Shown here: positions 36,186 through 44,622 of the stretch, piece by piece
Layout: every line of letters starts with the position of its first letter
Position numbering within the stretch: the stretch's first letter is position 1
Assembly (NCBI GenBank): GCA_016280445.1
Contig: JAEEGS010000069.1
Span: 1-64,000, forward strand
DNA: 64,000 bases
Reading direction: 5' to 3'
Source of the DNA: Bacteroidaceae bacterium
GTDB taxonomy: Bacteria; Bacteroidota; Bacteroidia; Bacteroidales; Bacteroidaceae
Notes under the pieces: generated by a model
What the model was told of the DNA's origin: nothing
Databases searched by the model: none
What the model saw: only the letters and a program-made list of their open reading frames with translations
Program-made: the position numbers and the translations under genes

Positions 36186-36270
36186 GCCTCAAAAACGGTG
36201 TGAGTCACACCGCCCCTACCGGTGTGACTCAGACCGCCACCCTCGGTGTGACTCACACCGATTTTGAGGC
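36186..36270. repeat. nested palindromic repeat, three units at 24-base period
   Basis: Three near-identical 17-base palindromes of the form CGGTGTGAGTCACACCG start at 36196, 36220 and 36244, an exact 24-base period. The middle one has one change that breaks its symmetry. They are enclosed by the inverted pair GCCTCAAAA (36186-36194) and TTTTGAGGC (36262-36270), so the whole block can fold as one large cruciform. It lies directly after the terminator of the M23 gene. A 65-codon frame over it (36200-36397) has no homology signs. Confidence 0.85.
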
Positions 36271-36373
36271 AGTGCAGGTTGCGTTGGCGCATTTACGATT
36301 ATTACTTTCACGTGATTACGTTAGTGGAGTCGGCATGATTACGTCAGTATTACATGGTACAGACACAAATACA

Positions 36374-36546
36374 GAAAGTAAGAAAGTAGGAAAGTAGACA
36401 TGAAGCTGTTTGGGCAGCGAGAGAAGGACGGAAGAAGGACATTATATGTATAAGTTTTTAATATTATAATAATAATTACGATTATTATATCCTCTTTTCT
36501 TCTTCTCTAAATGTGCTAATGTCTACTTTCCTACTTTCTTACTTTC
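36374..36546. repeat. perfect 28-base inverted repeat with AT-rich core
   Basis: The arm at 36374-36401 (GAAAGTAAGAAAGTAGGAAA, then GTAGACAT) is the exact reverse complement of 36519-36546. The 117 bases between are AT-rich and partly self-complementary (GAGAAGGA-type runs facing TTCTTCTCT). It contains no gene. It resembles a small non-autonomous element or a very long hairpin. The stretch from 36547 to 36800 shows only a short hairpin (GTCTTGCGAGAC) and nothing coding. Confidence 0.75.
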
Positions 36547-36803
36547 CTACTACCAACATATCCCTGCGTGATGATTGGATGGATTGGTTTGTCTAAGGAA
36601 TAGAGGAATCAGGGGAAGGGTGTCTTGCGAGACGCCAGAATATCCTTTATTCCCAAATTCCTTAGAAGAATTAAACTCCCCCTGCAGGTAGGATGTTTGA
36701 CCAACAAGCATTTCTGTGAGTTTCCGTGTGTTCTGTGTGAAACAAAAAAGACATCCGTGAAATCAGCGAGATTCGTGTTCGAATAAAAAATTCTCCAAAA
36801 TAT

Positions 36804-36833
36804 TTTGTTTCTTTAGAAAAAGTGGTACATTTG
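36804..36833 (+). promoter_or_regulatory. Bacteroidetes promoter of candidate structured RNA
   Basis: TTTG (36804-36807), 18 bases, TACATTTG (36826-36833). The predicted start point is near 36840, right at the closing stem of the candidate RNA. Confidence 0.6.
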
Positions 36834-36839
36834 CAACTG

Positions 36840-37048
36840 ACTTATGCATGATGTCCTCGCAGGCAGCGTGCTCGAGTCTTAAATCCAGTTAGCCCGATGG
36901 TGCGTGTGGCTTCGGCTATGCAACCCATCTGTGGGGAGCGGGATGGATTCTACATAGATAGTTTGGTGTACTCGCAGTGCATGTCTCGTGCAGACAACGA
37001 CTGCCCCGCACCAAAAGGGCGTTTACGAACGCTTATCTTCATGCTTTG
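36840..37048 (+). ncRNA. candidate structured RNA, possibly 6S-like
   Basis: About 205 nucleotides with no coding frame and a set of correctly nested pairings: GCATGA (36846-36851) with TCATGC (37039-37044), AGCGT (36865-36869) with ACGCT (37029-37033), GCCC (36892-36895) with GGGC (37017-37020), and GGTGCG (36899-36904) with CGCACC (37007-37012). The unpaired 22 and 8 bases between the second and third stems form a large central bubble. Inside are local hairpins, including GTGTGGC-TTCG-GCTATGC. A rod with a central bubble and this length recalls 6S RNA, which binds RNA polymerase. The identity is unproven; an unnamed leader RNA is equally possible. Confidence 0.45.
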
Positions 37049-37197
37049 AATCTGGTAAATTTAAAAGTGTTATTTGAAGATTGCGCAATCGAAACGTCCA
37101 CGTGGGTGATTTATCCAAATGTCACTTTCATGCTATTGCTGTAAGGGTATGTTATACCCGTACCAATAATGTGTGGTGATTGCTGTATATCTCCCCC

Positions 37198-37292
37198 GAC
37201 GTGGGCTAACTGGTTGCTAATCCTAATAACACGGTTTACCAGAACCCAAAGCAGGGATTAGCAGGAGCACAGCAACCCACGTCCTTTTATTT
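37198..37292 (+). terminator. large terminator-like/attenuator hairpin
   Basis: GACGTGGG (37198-37205) pairs with CCCACGTC (37276-37283), GCTAATCC (37216-37223) with GGATTAGC (37255-37262), and GGTT (37233-37236) with AACC (37243-37246). A T-rich stretch follows (37285-37292). An upstream CACGTGGG near 37100 could pair with the same CCCACGT arm, giving an alternative fold. It stands 56 bases before the gene at 37348. The segment 37050-37190 otherwise shows only small palindromes (GATTGCGCAATC, GGGTAT-GTT-ATACCC). Confidence 0.55.
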
Positions 37293-37347
37293 CTGTTAAC
37301 TTTAATGCTGAAAGTTTGGGTTGGACGAGTAAGCGACTAAAACCTAT

Positions 37348-37605
37348 ATGGCAAAGTATATTGTGAAATTCAATTTGGGAACACTCCCGTGTACATTTGC
37401 GGAATCTGACAGTTCCAACGATTTTACAAAAGAAACGAACTCGGAAGTATTAAAAGAATATGCATCTATGCTGATTAAAGCCTTCCGTGAAATTTACATT
37501 GATGGGATGAAAGATACACCGACTTCAATAGAGCTGTTACGTGATGATAAATGTATCTTACAATGTGATGATTTAACAGGAAACAGTATTAATCGTACAA
37601 ATTAG
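37348..37605 (+). CDS. small hypothetical protein
   Basis: An 85-residue soluble, acidic protein I do not recognise (AKYIVKFNLGTLPCTFAESD onward). It has no signal peptide or membrane segment. It is the first gene of a tight three-gene run and directly abuts the next gene (stop TAG, then ATG). Codon use is AT-richer than in the neighbouring housekeeping genes, which hints at later acquisition. Confidence 0.55.
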   Translation: MAKYIVKFNLGTLPCTFAESDSSNDFTKETNSEVLKEYASMLIKAFREIYIDGMKDTPTSIELLRDDKCILQCDDLTGNSINRTN

Positions 37606-37911
37606 ATGTATATGCAGAACAAACTGAACCAAAAGTTAGAACAAGAAATAAAAGTGTTAATCTCAGACACCTCTTGTTTTAAGTGTTATGGGAAAGATAT
37701 TGTGAAGGTTGATAAAATCAGCATTCGGTTAGATGAAGATTATGCCGACAACCTTTCAACCGAAATCGCCTTTACAGGTCTGGCGGATTTCTCTTTTAGA
37801 CACAACGATGGGAATTTAATCTCCACACCTCCCCCAATCACATTTAATAGTACAGCAGAAATCGATAACTTTGAAGTAACAAAAGTAAAGACTCCTATAT
37901 CTATTTTATAA
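37606..37911 (+). CDS. small hypothetical protein
   Basis: A 101-residue soluble protein of unknown function. The first half is helical (NKLNQKLEQEIKVLISDT). The second half looks like a small beta domain (RLDEDYADNLSTEIAFTGLA, SFRHNDGNLIS). It has two Cys residues close together (CFKC). It starts at the base after the preceding stop and ends 2 bases before the LRR surface-protein gene, so all three are one transcript. There is no export signal, although the third product is exported. Confidence 0.55.
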   Translation: MYMQNKLNQKLEQEIKVLISDTSCFKCYGKDIVKVDKISIRLDEDYADNLSTEIAFTGLADFSFRHNDGNLISTPPPITFNSTAEIDNFEVTKVKTPISIL

Positions 37912-37913
37912 TT

Positions 37914-39821
37914 ATGAAAACAAAAACTCTTAAATTGATGATGGTGGCACTGGGAGTGCTGCTATCACTTAACGCAAATGCGTATGATGTCCAAATTGAT
38001 GGGATATACTACAATCTCCTTTCAGATGCAAAAGCAGCAGTGACATCAGGAGATAACAAATACACAGGTGATATTACAATCCCGTCTTCTTTTGATTACA
38101 ATGGAACTACTTATAATGTCACATCTATAGGCTATCATGCTTTCTGGAACTGTAGTGGTTTGACTTCTGTAGACATTCCCAGCAGCGTGACCAGTATCGG
38201 CTATGAGGCATTCCTTGGTTGCACAGGTTTAACATTTGTGAACATTCCCAACAGTGTAACGAGTATTGGTGGCTCTGCTTTCGAGCGTTGTAGTGGTTTG
38301 ACTTCTGTGACTATTCCCAACAGCGTGACATACATCGAACAAAATGCTTTCTACAACTGTAGCGGTTTGACCTCCATTGTTGTTGACAAGAACAATACTG
38401 TTTACGACTCTCGAGAGGATTGCAATGCCATTATAAATACCGCAACAAATACATTGGTTACAGGATGTGTAAATACGATTATCCCCAACAGCGTGACATA
38501 CATCGAACAAAATGCTTTCTACGGCTGCAGCAGTTTGACCTCTGTGACTATTCCCAACAGCGTGACAAGCATTGGACACAGTGCATTCCGATTCTGCAGA
38601 AGTTTGACTTCTGTGACTATTCCCAACAGCGTGATATACATCGGACAAAGTGCATTCGCTGATTGCAGCAGTTTGACCTCTGTGACTATTCCCAACAGCG
38701 TGAAAAACATCGAAGAATATGCTTTCTCAGGCTGTAGAGGCCTGACTTCCATAGATATTCCCAACAGCGTGACGAACATTGATGAGTCTGCATTCTGTGA
38801 CTGTAGAGGCCTGACTTCCATAGATATTCCCAACAGCGTGACGAACATTGATGAGTCTGCATTCCGTGACTGTAGTGGTTTGACTTCAGTGGTGATTCCT
38901 AACAGCGTAACAAGCATAGGTGGTAGAGCTTTTGAGAACTGCAGCAGCTTGGCCTCTGTGACTATTCCCAACAGCGTGACCAGTATCGGCTATGAGGCAT
39001 TCCTTGGTTGCACGTTAACCTCTATCAACATTACAGATATTGCTGCATGGTGCAAACCTGCTGTTTCCAATTTTAATAGTTCTTCAACAACCTATCCTAG
39101 AACAGGCTGTCATTTATTACTGAACGGGGAAGAAATCAAGGATTTGGACATTCCAGAAAGTGTGACAGAAATAGGAACAAAAGCTTTTAGTATCTGCCCC
39201 AGCATAACATCTGTCAAGGTGCATTGGAATCGTCCATTGGCAGGAGGTGCCGACTCTTTTCAGCCAGAAGTGAGAAAAAAGGCGACTCTTTATGTTCCGA
39301 AAGGAACTGCCATGATGTATATGGCCGCGTCTGGATGGTCAGAGTTTGCAAATATCATGGAATTTGAGGATGGCGACGACGCTCATTACATTACCATCCG
39401 CATGGGTGAAGGTGGCGCGTTAAAACAATCGGTGGAAGTGGGCAAGGTTTACACCTACGCTGTCAGTGCCGACGAAGGATGGAGTGTCAACACCATCACC
39501 TTTGACGGAAAGGATATGACTTCCATACTGATGGACGGTCAGTTCTCTACTCCTGTCATCACAGGCAACTCTGAGTTGAACGTGGTCTTCAGACAAGGTG
39601 ATTCTTCTGATACGAAAGGGGTGGCAGCAGCATCCGACGTGAAGGTATATGCTCGTGCCAACACCGTCACCATCACAGGAGCAGAAAACGACGCACCTGT
39701 TGCTGTCTACAACATGGGCGGAGTCAAAGTGAAGTCGGCAGTTGGAAACGCCACTCTCTCACTTGACAGCGGTGCTTATATCATCAAAGTGGGCAATGAG
39801 GCCTTCAAAGTGAGCATGTAA
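37914..39821 (+). CDS. BspA-like leucine-rich repeat surface protein
   Basis: A 635-residue secreted protein. Residues 1-23 are a signal peptide (LKLMMVALGVLLSLNANA). Residues about 60-430 carry roughly a dozen 23-residue TpLRR/LRR_5 repeats of the form LTSVTIPNSVTSIGxxAFxxC, one interrupted near 160-185. A beta-rich segment follows. The last 70 residues (VYNMGGVKVKS, SLDSGAYIIKVGNEAFKV) look like a C-terminal secretion/sorting domain of the type IX kind. BspA-like proteins bind host matrix proteins or mediate coaggregation; that role is from the family. The DNA repeats are nearly identical in places, see 38732-38869. Confidence 0.9.
   Translation: MKTKTLKLMMVALGVLLSLNANAYDVQIDGIYYNLLSDAKAAVTSGDNKYTGDITIPSSFDYNGTTYNVTSIGYHAFWNCSGLTSVDIPSSVTSIGYEAFLGCTGLTFVNIPNSVTSIGGSAFERCSGLTSVTIPNSVTYIEQNAFYNCSGLTSIVVDKNNTVYDSREDCNAIINTATNTLVTGCVNTIIPNSVTYIEQNAFYGCSSLTSVTIPNSVTSIGHSAFRFCRSLTSVTIPNSVIYIGQSAFADCSSLTSVTIPNSVKNIEEYAFSGCRGLTSIDIPNSVTNIDESAFCDCRGLTSIDIPNSVTNIDESAFRDCSGLTSVVIPNSVTSIGGRAFENCSSLASVTIPNSVTSIGYEAFLGCTLTSINITDIAAWCKPAVSNFNSSSTTYPRTGCHLLLNGEEIKDLDIPESVTEIGTKAFSICPSITSVKVHWNRPLAGGADSFQPEVRKKATLYVPKGTAMMYMAASGWSEFANIMEFEDGDDAHYITIRMGEGGALKQSVEVGKVYTYAVSADEGWSVNTITFDGKDMTSILMDGQFSTPVITGNSELNVVFRQGDSSDTKGVAAASDVKVYARANTVTITGAENDAPVAVYNMGGVKVKSAVGNATLSLDSGAYIIKVGNEAFKVSM
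38732..38869 (+). repeat. recent 69-base tandem duplication in the LRR gene
   Basis: 38732-38800 and 38801-38869 are two adjacent 69-base copies encoding one 23-residue LRR each (CRGLTSIDIPNSVTNIDESA). They differ by a single base (T or C near the end). Such near-identity points to recent repeat expansion. Confidence 0.9.
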
Positions 39822-39893
39822 CTTTCTCAGCCTGCTTGCTGCAACCCTACCAGGAAGCAGGCTTTTACCCACAAAAACAAAAATTTTAAAACG

Positions 39894-40694
39894 ATGAAGA
39901 AGACTTTAACATTATTGATGCTGATGATTTCAGCAATTGTGGCGTTTACTGCCTGTTCGAATGACGATGACGGCAATGATGGACTTGGCGACAAAGATGC
40001 TGGTAGCAACAACAAAACAGATGTTGCCGTGACAGGTGCTGTGCAGGAGATAGGAGTACAATATGTTGTATTGGCAGGGTATGTAAACATAAACATGATT
40101 CCGTCAACGCCCTCCAATTACAAGATGGGCATACAAATAGGCCGTGCTAACGATGACTATGACCCAAGCAGTGCAAGTTGGGGAGGAAAAGTATATGTGG
40201 ACAACTTGATTGGGAACAAGATAGTTGTCTCCAAAAAAGGATTAGCGCCTGCTCAAGAATGGCGTTACAGAACTTTTGTATATGCCGATGGTCATTATTA
40301 CTTTGGTGAGACGAAAACCTTTGAGACCAAAGACTTTGTGAATATCACTTCATCTGTCAATGTCAGCGTGCTCACGTCATCGAGTGCGGAAATACAATGC
40401 TCAGTGGACATGAATCGTGCTCCTTGGCTTCAGGAGAATTTTGACTATTACACAAAGCCGATGGTTGGTGTGGCATGGGCGAAAGACCGAGAGTCATTAA
40501 CTGACAAGATGCTCAATGATGACGAGTACATTCCATACAATTATAATTATGTGTACCAAAATGATGTAGAGGACAACACGTACTCTTGTACACTATATAG
40601 TTTGGAGCCCAACACCACCTACTATTATTGTTCGTACACTTGCATCGGTGAGAATTACAAAGGTGGAACCATTAAAAGTTTCACGACGAAGTGA
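39894..40694 (+). CDS. surface lipoprotein of unknown function
   Basis: A 266-residue lipoprotein. The signal peptide ends in the lipobox FTAC, and the mature start CSNDDDGND fits the Ser/acidic lipoprotein export signal used by Bacteroidetes for surface display. The rest has a beta-sandwich look with two similar halves (for example KTFETKDFVNITSSVNVSVL and the closing GGTIKSFTTK), reminiscent of fibronectin type III-like modules. It follows the LRR gene by 72 bases and may act with it at the surface. Function unknown. Confidence 0.75.
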   Translation: MKKTLTLLMLMISAIVAFTACSNDDDGNDGLGDKDAGSNNKTDVAVTGAVQEIGVQYVVLAGYVNINMIPSTPSNYKMGIQIGRANDDYDPSSASWGGKVYVDNLIGNKIVVSKKGLAPAQEWRYRTFVYADGHYYFGETKTFETKDFVNITSSVNVSVLTSSSAEIQCSVDMNRAPWLQENFDYYTKPMVGVAWAKDRESLTDKMLNDDEYIPYNYNYVYQNDVEDNTYSCTLYSLEPNTTYYYCSYTCIGENYKGGTIKSFTTK

Positions 40695-40721
40695 TGTAAG
40701 AACTCTCGTAGAAATGATATA

Positions 40722-40769
40722 AAAAAGAACGGGAATGTGCATTTTTTGAACACATCCCCGTTCTTTTTG
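40722..40769. terminator. strong rho-independent terminator
   Basis: An 18-base stem, 40722-40739 with 40751-40768 (AAAAAGAACGGG...facing CCCGTTCTTTTT), with one mismatch and an 11-base loop. T and A runs at both ends make it work in either direction. It closes the LRR/lipoprotein unit. Confidence 0.9.
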
Positions 40770-40889
40770 CCTACATCCGACACTCCAAAAGTAGGCGTTC
40801 AAAGTGACAAATCAGCATCACACCCATACAGATGAGCGGGAATAAGGATTTTTCACTATTCACATTTTCACCATTCACTACTTTTTTCG

Positions 40890-40897
40890 TACCTTTG
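40890..40897 (+). promoter_or_regulatory. -7 element before DUF1599 gene
   Basis: TACCTTTG fits the consensus and lies 20 bases before the ATG at 40918. No clear TTTG is seen at the expected -33 position. It would drive the long housekeeping run ending with dnaG. Confidence 0.6.
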
Positions 40898-40917
40898 CAT
40901 CTCATTAAGTAAGCAAT

Positions 40918-41472
40918 ATGGACACTCAGCAGCAATTCAAGCAGGCCATGGCTGGCTGCCGCGACATCTTCAGCAAGAAGTTGCACGATTACGGGGCAGC
41001 GTGGCGTATCATGCGCCCATCGTCGGTGACTGACCAGATTTTCATCAAGGCCAACCGTATTCGCAGCCTCGAGACGAAGGGTGTTTCGCTGGTAGGCGAA
41101 GGCATCTACCCTGAGTTTCAGGCCATTGTCAACTATGGCATCGTGGGACTCATCCAGTTGGAACTGGGATATGCCGAGACGGAAGACATGGATGAAGATA
41201 CGGCGATGCAATACTACGACAAGTATGCCAAGACCGCCCTTGAACTGATGCTCCGCAAGAATCATGACTACGATGAAGCTTGGCGTTCCATGCGAGTGAG
41301 CAGTTACACAGACTTGATTCTCATGAAACTCAACCGTACTAAACAGATTGAGGGGCATGATGGTCAGACGCTCATCTCTGAAGGCATTGACGCCAACTAC
41401 CTCGACATGATTAACTACTCCGTATTTGGGCTTATCCAACTCTCCGAAGCGCAACATGACATCCAAGACTAA
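40918..41472 (+). CDS. DUF1599-domain protein
   Basis: A 184-residue protein with two similar halves, KLHDYGAAWRIMRPSSVTDQ (about 22-41) and KNHDYDEAWRSMRVSSYTDL (about 118-137). This is the DUF1599 repeat, related to all-alpha nucleotide pyrophosphohydrolases. Each half keeps the acidic/Arg pattern. The substrate is unknown; nucleotide clean-up is the family-based guess. It heads the conserved Bacteroidetes order DUF1599, MauE-like protein, tpiA, SPOR protein, folE. It overlaps the next gene by 17 bases. Confidence 0.88.
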   Translation: MDTQQQFKQAMAGCRDIFSKKLHDYGAAWRIMRPSSVTDQIFIKANRIRSLETKGVSLVGEGIYPEFQAIVNYGIVGLIQLELGYAETEDMDEDTAMQYYDKYAKTALELMLRKNHDYDEAWRSMRVSSYTDLILMKLNRTKQIEGHDGQTLISEGIDANYLDMINYSVFGLIQLSEAQHDIQD

Positions 41473-42595
41473 GGCTCTGCTTCTCACTATCGCGGTGAAC
41501 GTGTGCCGTCTGCTCTTGGCGGTCACTTTCATTTTCAGCGGTTTTGTCAAGGCAAATGACCCAATTGGCACTGTCTATAAGTTTGGGGATTACATCCATG
41601 CGTTGGCATGGTTCACGCTCCCAGACACCTTCCTGCTCGGATGTGCGGTGCTTTTGGCACTTTTCGAGTTCACGCTAGGGGTCTATACCCTCTTCGGGAT
41701 GAACAGGAAAAAAACGTCGGGAATCACGCTCGTCTTTATGACGTTCATGACACTCCTGACACTCTACATAGCCATCGCTAACCCTGTGTCCGATTGCGGA
41801 TGCTTCGGCGATGTGCTCATACTGAGCAACGGTGCCACGCTGGCCAAAAACATCGTGCTACTCGCAGCTGCAGTGCTCATCTGCCGATACTACAGGTTGC
41901 AAAAAGACTTCCTCGGCTCAAGCATGAAGTGGTTCATTGCCTTTCTATCGCTCTGTTCCATCATCAGTTACACCGTGTACTGCATTGTTTGGCAGCCGGC
42001 ATTCGACTTCCGGCCTTACAAAGTCGGCACCAACATGCGAGAAAGCGTGATGGGCTCGGAGAAACAGAAGTTTGACGTGAAGATTATCTACGAGAAAGAC
42101 GGGAAGACGCTGGAATTGACTGCAGAAGATGATGATCCCGACTCAACTTGGACCTACGTGGAGACACGCCGTGTTCCGATAGAGACCGCAGGCATTGCCA
42201 CTGCCGACTTTTATGTCACCGACCTCGAAGAGGAGGACATGACGGAGGATATCCTCTCGACTGACGGCTATATGTTTCTGCTCATTATCCCCAACCTGAC
42301 GAGAGCCGATGAGGGATGTGTGGACAAAGTGAACGAGGTCTATGACTATGCACAAGAGCACGGAGTGGGGTTCTATTGCCTCACGGCCTCATCCAGCCCA
42401 CGTGCACAGGCATATTGGAGCGACCACACTGGGGCTGAGTATGGATATTTTCTTGCAGAGGAGAGGATGCTGAAGACGGTGGTGCGCGGACATCCTGGGC
42501 TGGTGCTCTTACGCGACGGCGTCATTCTGAAGAAGTGGAGCAACTACTATCTTCCCGATGAAGAAGAATTAAAACAACTGATGACAAAAAATTAA
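41456..42595 (+). CDS. MauE/DoxX-like membrane protein with periplasmic domain
   Basis: A 379-residue protein. Residues about 5-175 contain four to five membrane helices of the DoxX/MauE type (VTFIFSGFVKANDPIGTVYK) and the motif NPVSDCGCFGD, a Cys pair typical of MauE-like proteins. The C-terminal half is a soluble thioredoxin-like region (FYVTDLEEEDMTEDIL, FLLIIPNLT, HPGLVLLRDGVILKKWS) lacking a CxxC. A role in thiol/disulfide chemistry of the envelope is inferred. ATG 41456 is chosen over 41426 because it puts the start before the first helix. Confidence 0.82.
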   Translation: MTSKTKALLLTIAVNVCRLLLAVTFIFSGFVKANDPIGTVYKFGDYIHALAWFTLPDTFLLGCAVLLALFEFTLGVYTLFGMNRKKTSGITLVFMTFMTLLTLYIAIANPVSDCGCFGDVLILSNGATLAKNIVLLAAAVLICRYYRLQKDFLGSSMKWFIAFLSLCSIISYTVYCIVWQPAFDFRPYKVGTNMRESVMGSEKQKFDVKIIYEKDGKTLELTAEDDDPDSTWTYVETRRVPIETAGIATADFYVTDLEEEDMTEDILSTDGYMFLLIIPNLTRADEGCVDKVNEVYDYAQEHGVGFYCLTASSSPRAQAYWSDHTGAEYGYFLAEERMLKTVVRGHPGLVLLRDGVILKKWSNYYLPDEEELKQLMTKN

Positions 42596-42636
42596 GCATA
42601 CATAAAGGTTTAACTCATTAAAAATCAAACAGAACT

Positions 42637-43395
42637 ATGGCAAAGAAAATTGTTGCTGGAAACTGGAAGATGAACAAGAATCTCCAGGAAGGTATCGAGT
42701 TGGCAAAGGGACTGAATGAGGCCCTCGCAGCCGACAAACCAAACTGCGGTGTCATCATCTGCACCCCATTCATCCACCTTGCAAAGGTGTCTGAAATCAT
42801 TGACCACAGCATTATTGGCCTCGGCGCAGAGAACTGTGCTGACAAGGCCTCTGGCGCATACACAGGTGAGGTTTCTGCCGAAATGGTGAAGTCAACCGGT
42901 GCTGAGTATGTGATTCTTGGTCACTCTGAGCGTCGCGAATACTACAACGAGACTCCAGAGATTCTCAAAGAGAAGGTTGAGTTGGCTTTGGCCAATGGTC
43001 TGAAGGTCATCTTCTGCATCGGTGAGTCTTTGGCACAGCGCGAGGCCAACGAGCAGAACGCAGTTGTGAAGGCTGAACTCGAAGGCAGCGTGTTCCACCT
43101 CTCTGCAGAGCAGTTCAAGAACATCGTTATCGCTTACGAACCCATCTGGGCTATCGGCACCGGCAAGACTGCCACTGCTGAACAGGCGGAGGAAATCCAC
43201 GCTTACATTCGCTCAGTCATTGCTGAGAAGTATGGCAAAGAGGTGGCAGCTGACACTTCTATCCTCTACGGTGGTTCATGCAAGGCTTCTAACGCTCCTG
43301 AACTCTTCGCTAAGCCTGACATCGACGGTGGCCTCATTGGTGGCGCATCGCTCAAGGTGGCAGACTTCAAGGGCATCATCGACGCTTGGAAATAA
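42637..43395 (+). CDS. tpiA: triosephosphate isomerase
   Basis: A 252-residue TIM-barrel enzyme interconverting dihydroxyacetone phosphate and glyceraldehyde 3-phosphate. The N-terminal AGNWKMNKN has the catalytic Lys-12-type residue, [10 protein letters not shown] has the catalytic His, and [14 protein letters not shown] has the catalytic Glu and the mobile loop. The end shows [12 protein letters not shown] and GGLIGGASL. Full length. The codons are strongly biased, as expected for a highly expressed gene. Confidence 0.98.
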   Translation: MAKKIVAGNWKMNKNLQEGIELAKGLNEALAADKPNCGVIICTPFIHLAKVSEIIDHSIIGLGAENCADKASGAYTGEVSAEMVKSTGAEYVILGHSERREYYNETPEILKEKVELALANGLKVIFCIGESLAQREANEQNAVVKAELEGSVFHLSAEQFKNIVIAYEPIWAIGTGKTATAEQAEEIHAYIRSVIAEKYGKEVAADTSILYGGSCKASNAPELFAKPDIDGGLIGGASLKVADFKGIIDAWK

Positions 43396-43420
43396 TCGTT
43401 TCCCTCTATAGTTCCATCTC

Positions 43421-43462
43421 GGAGGTGCTGGAGCACTTCTCTCACAAGACTTCAGCACCTCC
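43421..43462. other. inverted repeat after tpiA
   Basis: GGAGGTGCTG (43421-43430) is the exact complement of CAGCACCTCC (43453-43462) around a 22-base loop. No T run follows, so it is more likely an RNA-stabilising or processing hairpin than a terminator. It separates highly expressed tpiA from the SPOR gene. Confidence 0.7.
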
Positions 43463-43550
43463 GCGAAGGAACAAAAGAGATACACTCAGACGCATGTTCT
43501 GGCATTGCTTCAATCAAGAAAAAACATCAACTTTCTATCCAGACACTCAC

Positions 43551-44042
43551 ATGAAAAGACTTCTCGCACTCACACTTTCAATCCTTCTGTGTACTATCAC
43601 CATGTGCGCACAAACTTTCACGGAGCACATCACGAGCAATAACGTGGGGCAAGGCACAGTGGTTGTACACCAAGACTCCATCCTTGACGACATGGTGAAC
43701 GGGAAGAAGCAGTATATACCTGAGAAAAGCGGAAAAAAAGAGACGATTCCCGGCCTCATTCCCAAAGGGAAAAAGACAAAGGCACGTGGCTACCGCATAC
43801 AGGTCTATTGGGGAGGTAGCACAAGCACCGACCAAACCAAGGCGCAGCGTGCTGGCACAAGAGTAACAGCCATCTTCCCCGAACTACGTGCCTACACCAC
43901 ATACGAATCGCCTCACTGGCGATGCCGTGTGGGCGACTTCGGCACCTATAAGGAGGCGACAGAATACCTCGATAAAATAAGGGGCACAAGCCTCTCGAAA
44001 GATGCCATCATTGTAAAGAGTGAAGTGTTCATCTATCAATAA
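43551..44042 (+). CDS. secreted SPOR-domain protein
   Basis: A 163-residue exported protein. The signal peptide is [18 protein letters not shown]. The C-terminal 75 residues form a SPOR domain ([40 protein letters not shown]), which binds denuded peptidoglycan glycans at the division site. A longer frame from 43386 exists, but ATG 43551 lies right before the signal peptide. It ends 13 bases before folE. Confidence 0.88.
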   Translation: MKRLLALTLSILLCTITMCAQTFTEHITSNNVGQGTVVVHQDSILDDMVNGKKQYIPEKSGKKETIPGLIPKGKKTKARGYRIQVYWGGSTSTDQTKAQRAGTRVTAIFPELRAYTTYESPHWRCRVGDFGTYKEATEYLDKIRGTSLSKDAIIVKSEVFIYQ

Positions 44043-44055
44043 TTTATCAGCAGAA

Positions 44056-44622
44056 ATGAATAGAGAAGAACAGATAGAGATACTGAAAAGCACATGTCGC
44101 AAAAGCCTTGAAGCCATCGGGGAAGACCCTGAACGTGAAGGGCTTGTACGCACACCTGAGCGAATGGCTCGGACTCTCCTCGAACTCACCAAAGGCTACG
44201 ACATGGATCCTGTAGCCACACTTCGTTCGGCCATGTTCCATGAAGACTACGACCAGATGGTTGTAGTCAAGGACATCGAATTTTATTCTCTCTGCGAACA
44301 CCATATCTTGCCCTTCTTCGGGAAAGTACACGTAGCCTACATACCGAGCGGCAACATTGTGGGTCTGAGCAAGATACCCCGCATGGTCGACATCTTCTCT
44401 CACCGCCTGCAAGTGCAGGAACACCTGACCAGACAAATCTGCGAGTGCCTTCAGCAGGCTCTCAACCCACTCGGAGCCATCGTGGTGGTCGAAGCACAGC
44501 ATATGTGCATCCAGATGCGGGGCATCGAAAAGCAAGGCTCCCAAACCACAACCATGTATTATACTGGTGTTTTCGAAAACATCGAAAAACGAAAGGAATT
44601 CCTAAACATCATTCAACGTTGA
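44056..44622 (+). CDS. folE: GTP cyclohydrolase I
   Basis: A 188-residue enzyme for the first step of tetrahydrofolate (and possibly queuosine) synthesis, GTP to dihydroneopterin triphosphate. Zinc-binding Cys/His are in [20 protein letters not shown], the [20 protein letters not shown] segment follows, and the third zinc Cys is in [14 protein letters not shown] 44056 is chosen; an upstream in-frame start at 44020 would overlap the SPOR gene. Its stop TGA overlaps the TTG start of dnaG. Confidence 0.96.
   Translation: MNREEQIEILKSTCRKSLEAIGEDPEREGLVRTPERMARTLLELTKGYDMDPVATLRSAMFHEDYDQMVVVKDIEFYSLCEHHILPFFGKVHVAYIPSGNIVGLSKIPRMVDIFSHRLQVQEHLTRQICECLQQALNPLGAIVVVEAQHMCIQMRGIEKQGSQTTTMYYTGVFENIEKRKEFLNIIQR

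Noticed and set aside
36186-36270. Possible mini CRISPR array
   Set aside because: Units are 17-base palindromes with 7-base gaps, too short for spacers, and no cas genes are nearby.
36200-36397. 65-codon frame over the palindromic repeat
   Set aside because: It only translates the repeat, has no ribosome site, and lies directly behind a terminator with no promoter.
37914-39060. Possible CRISPR-like repeat array
   Set aside because: The 69-base periodicity is protein-coding (LRR repeats in frame) and has no unique spacers; no cas genes are present.
40771-41571. Minus-strand frame of 266 codons
   Set aside because: It is antisense to the DUF1599 gene, which has recognisable duplicated motifs and a promoter.
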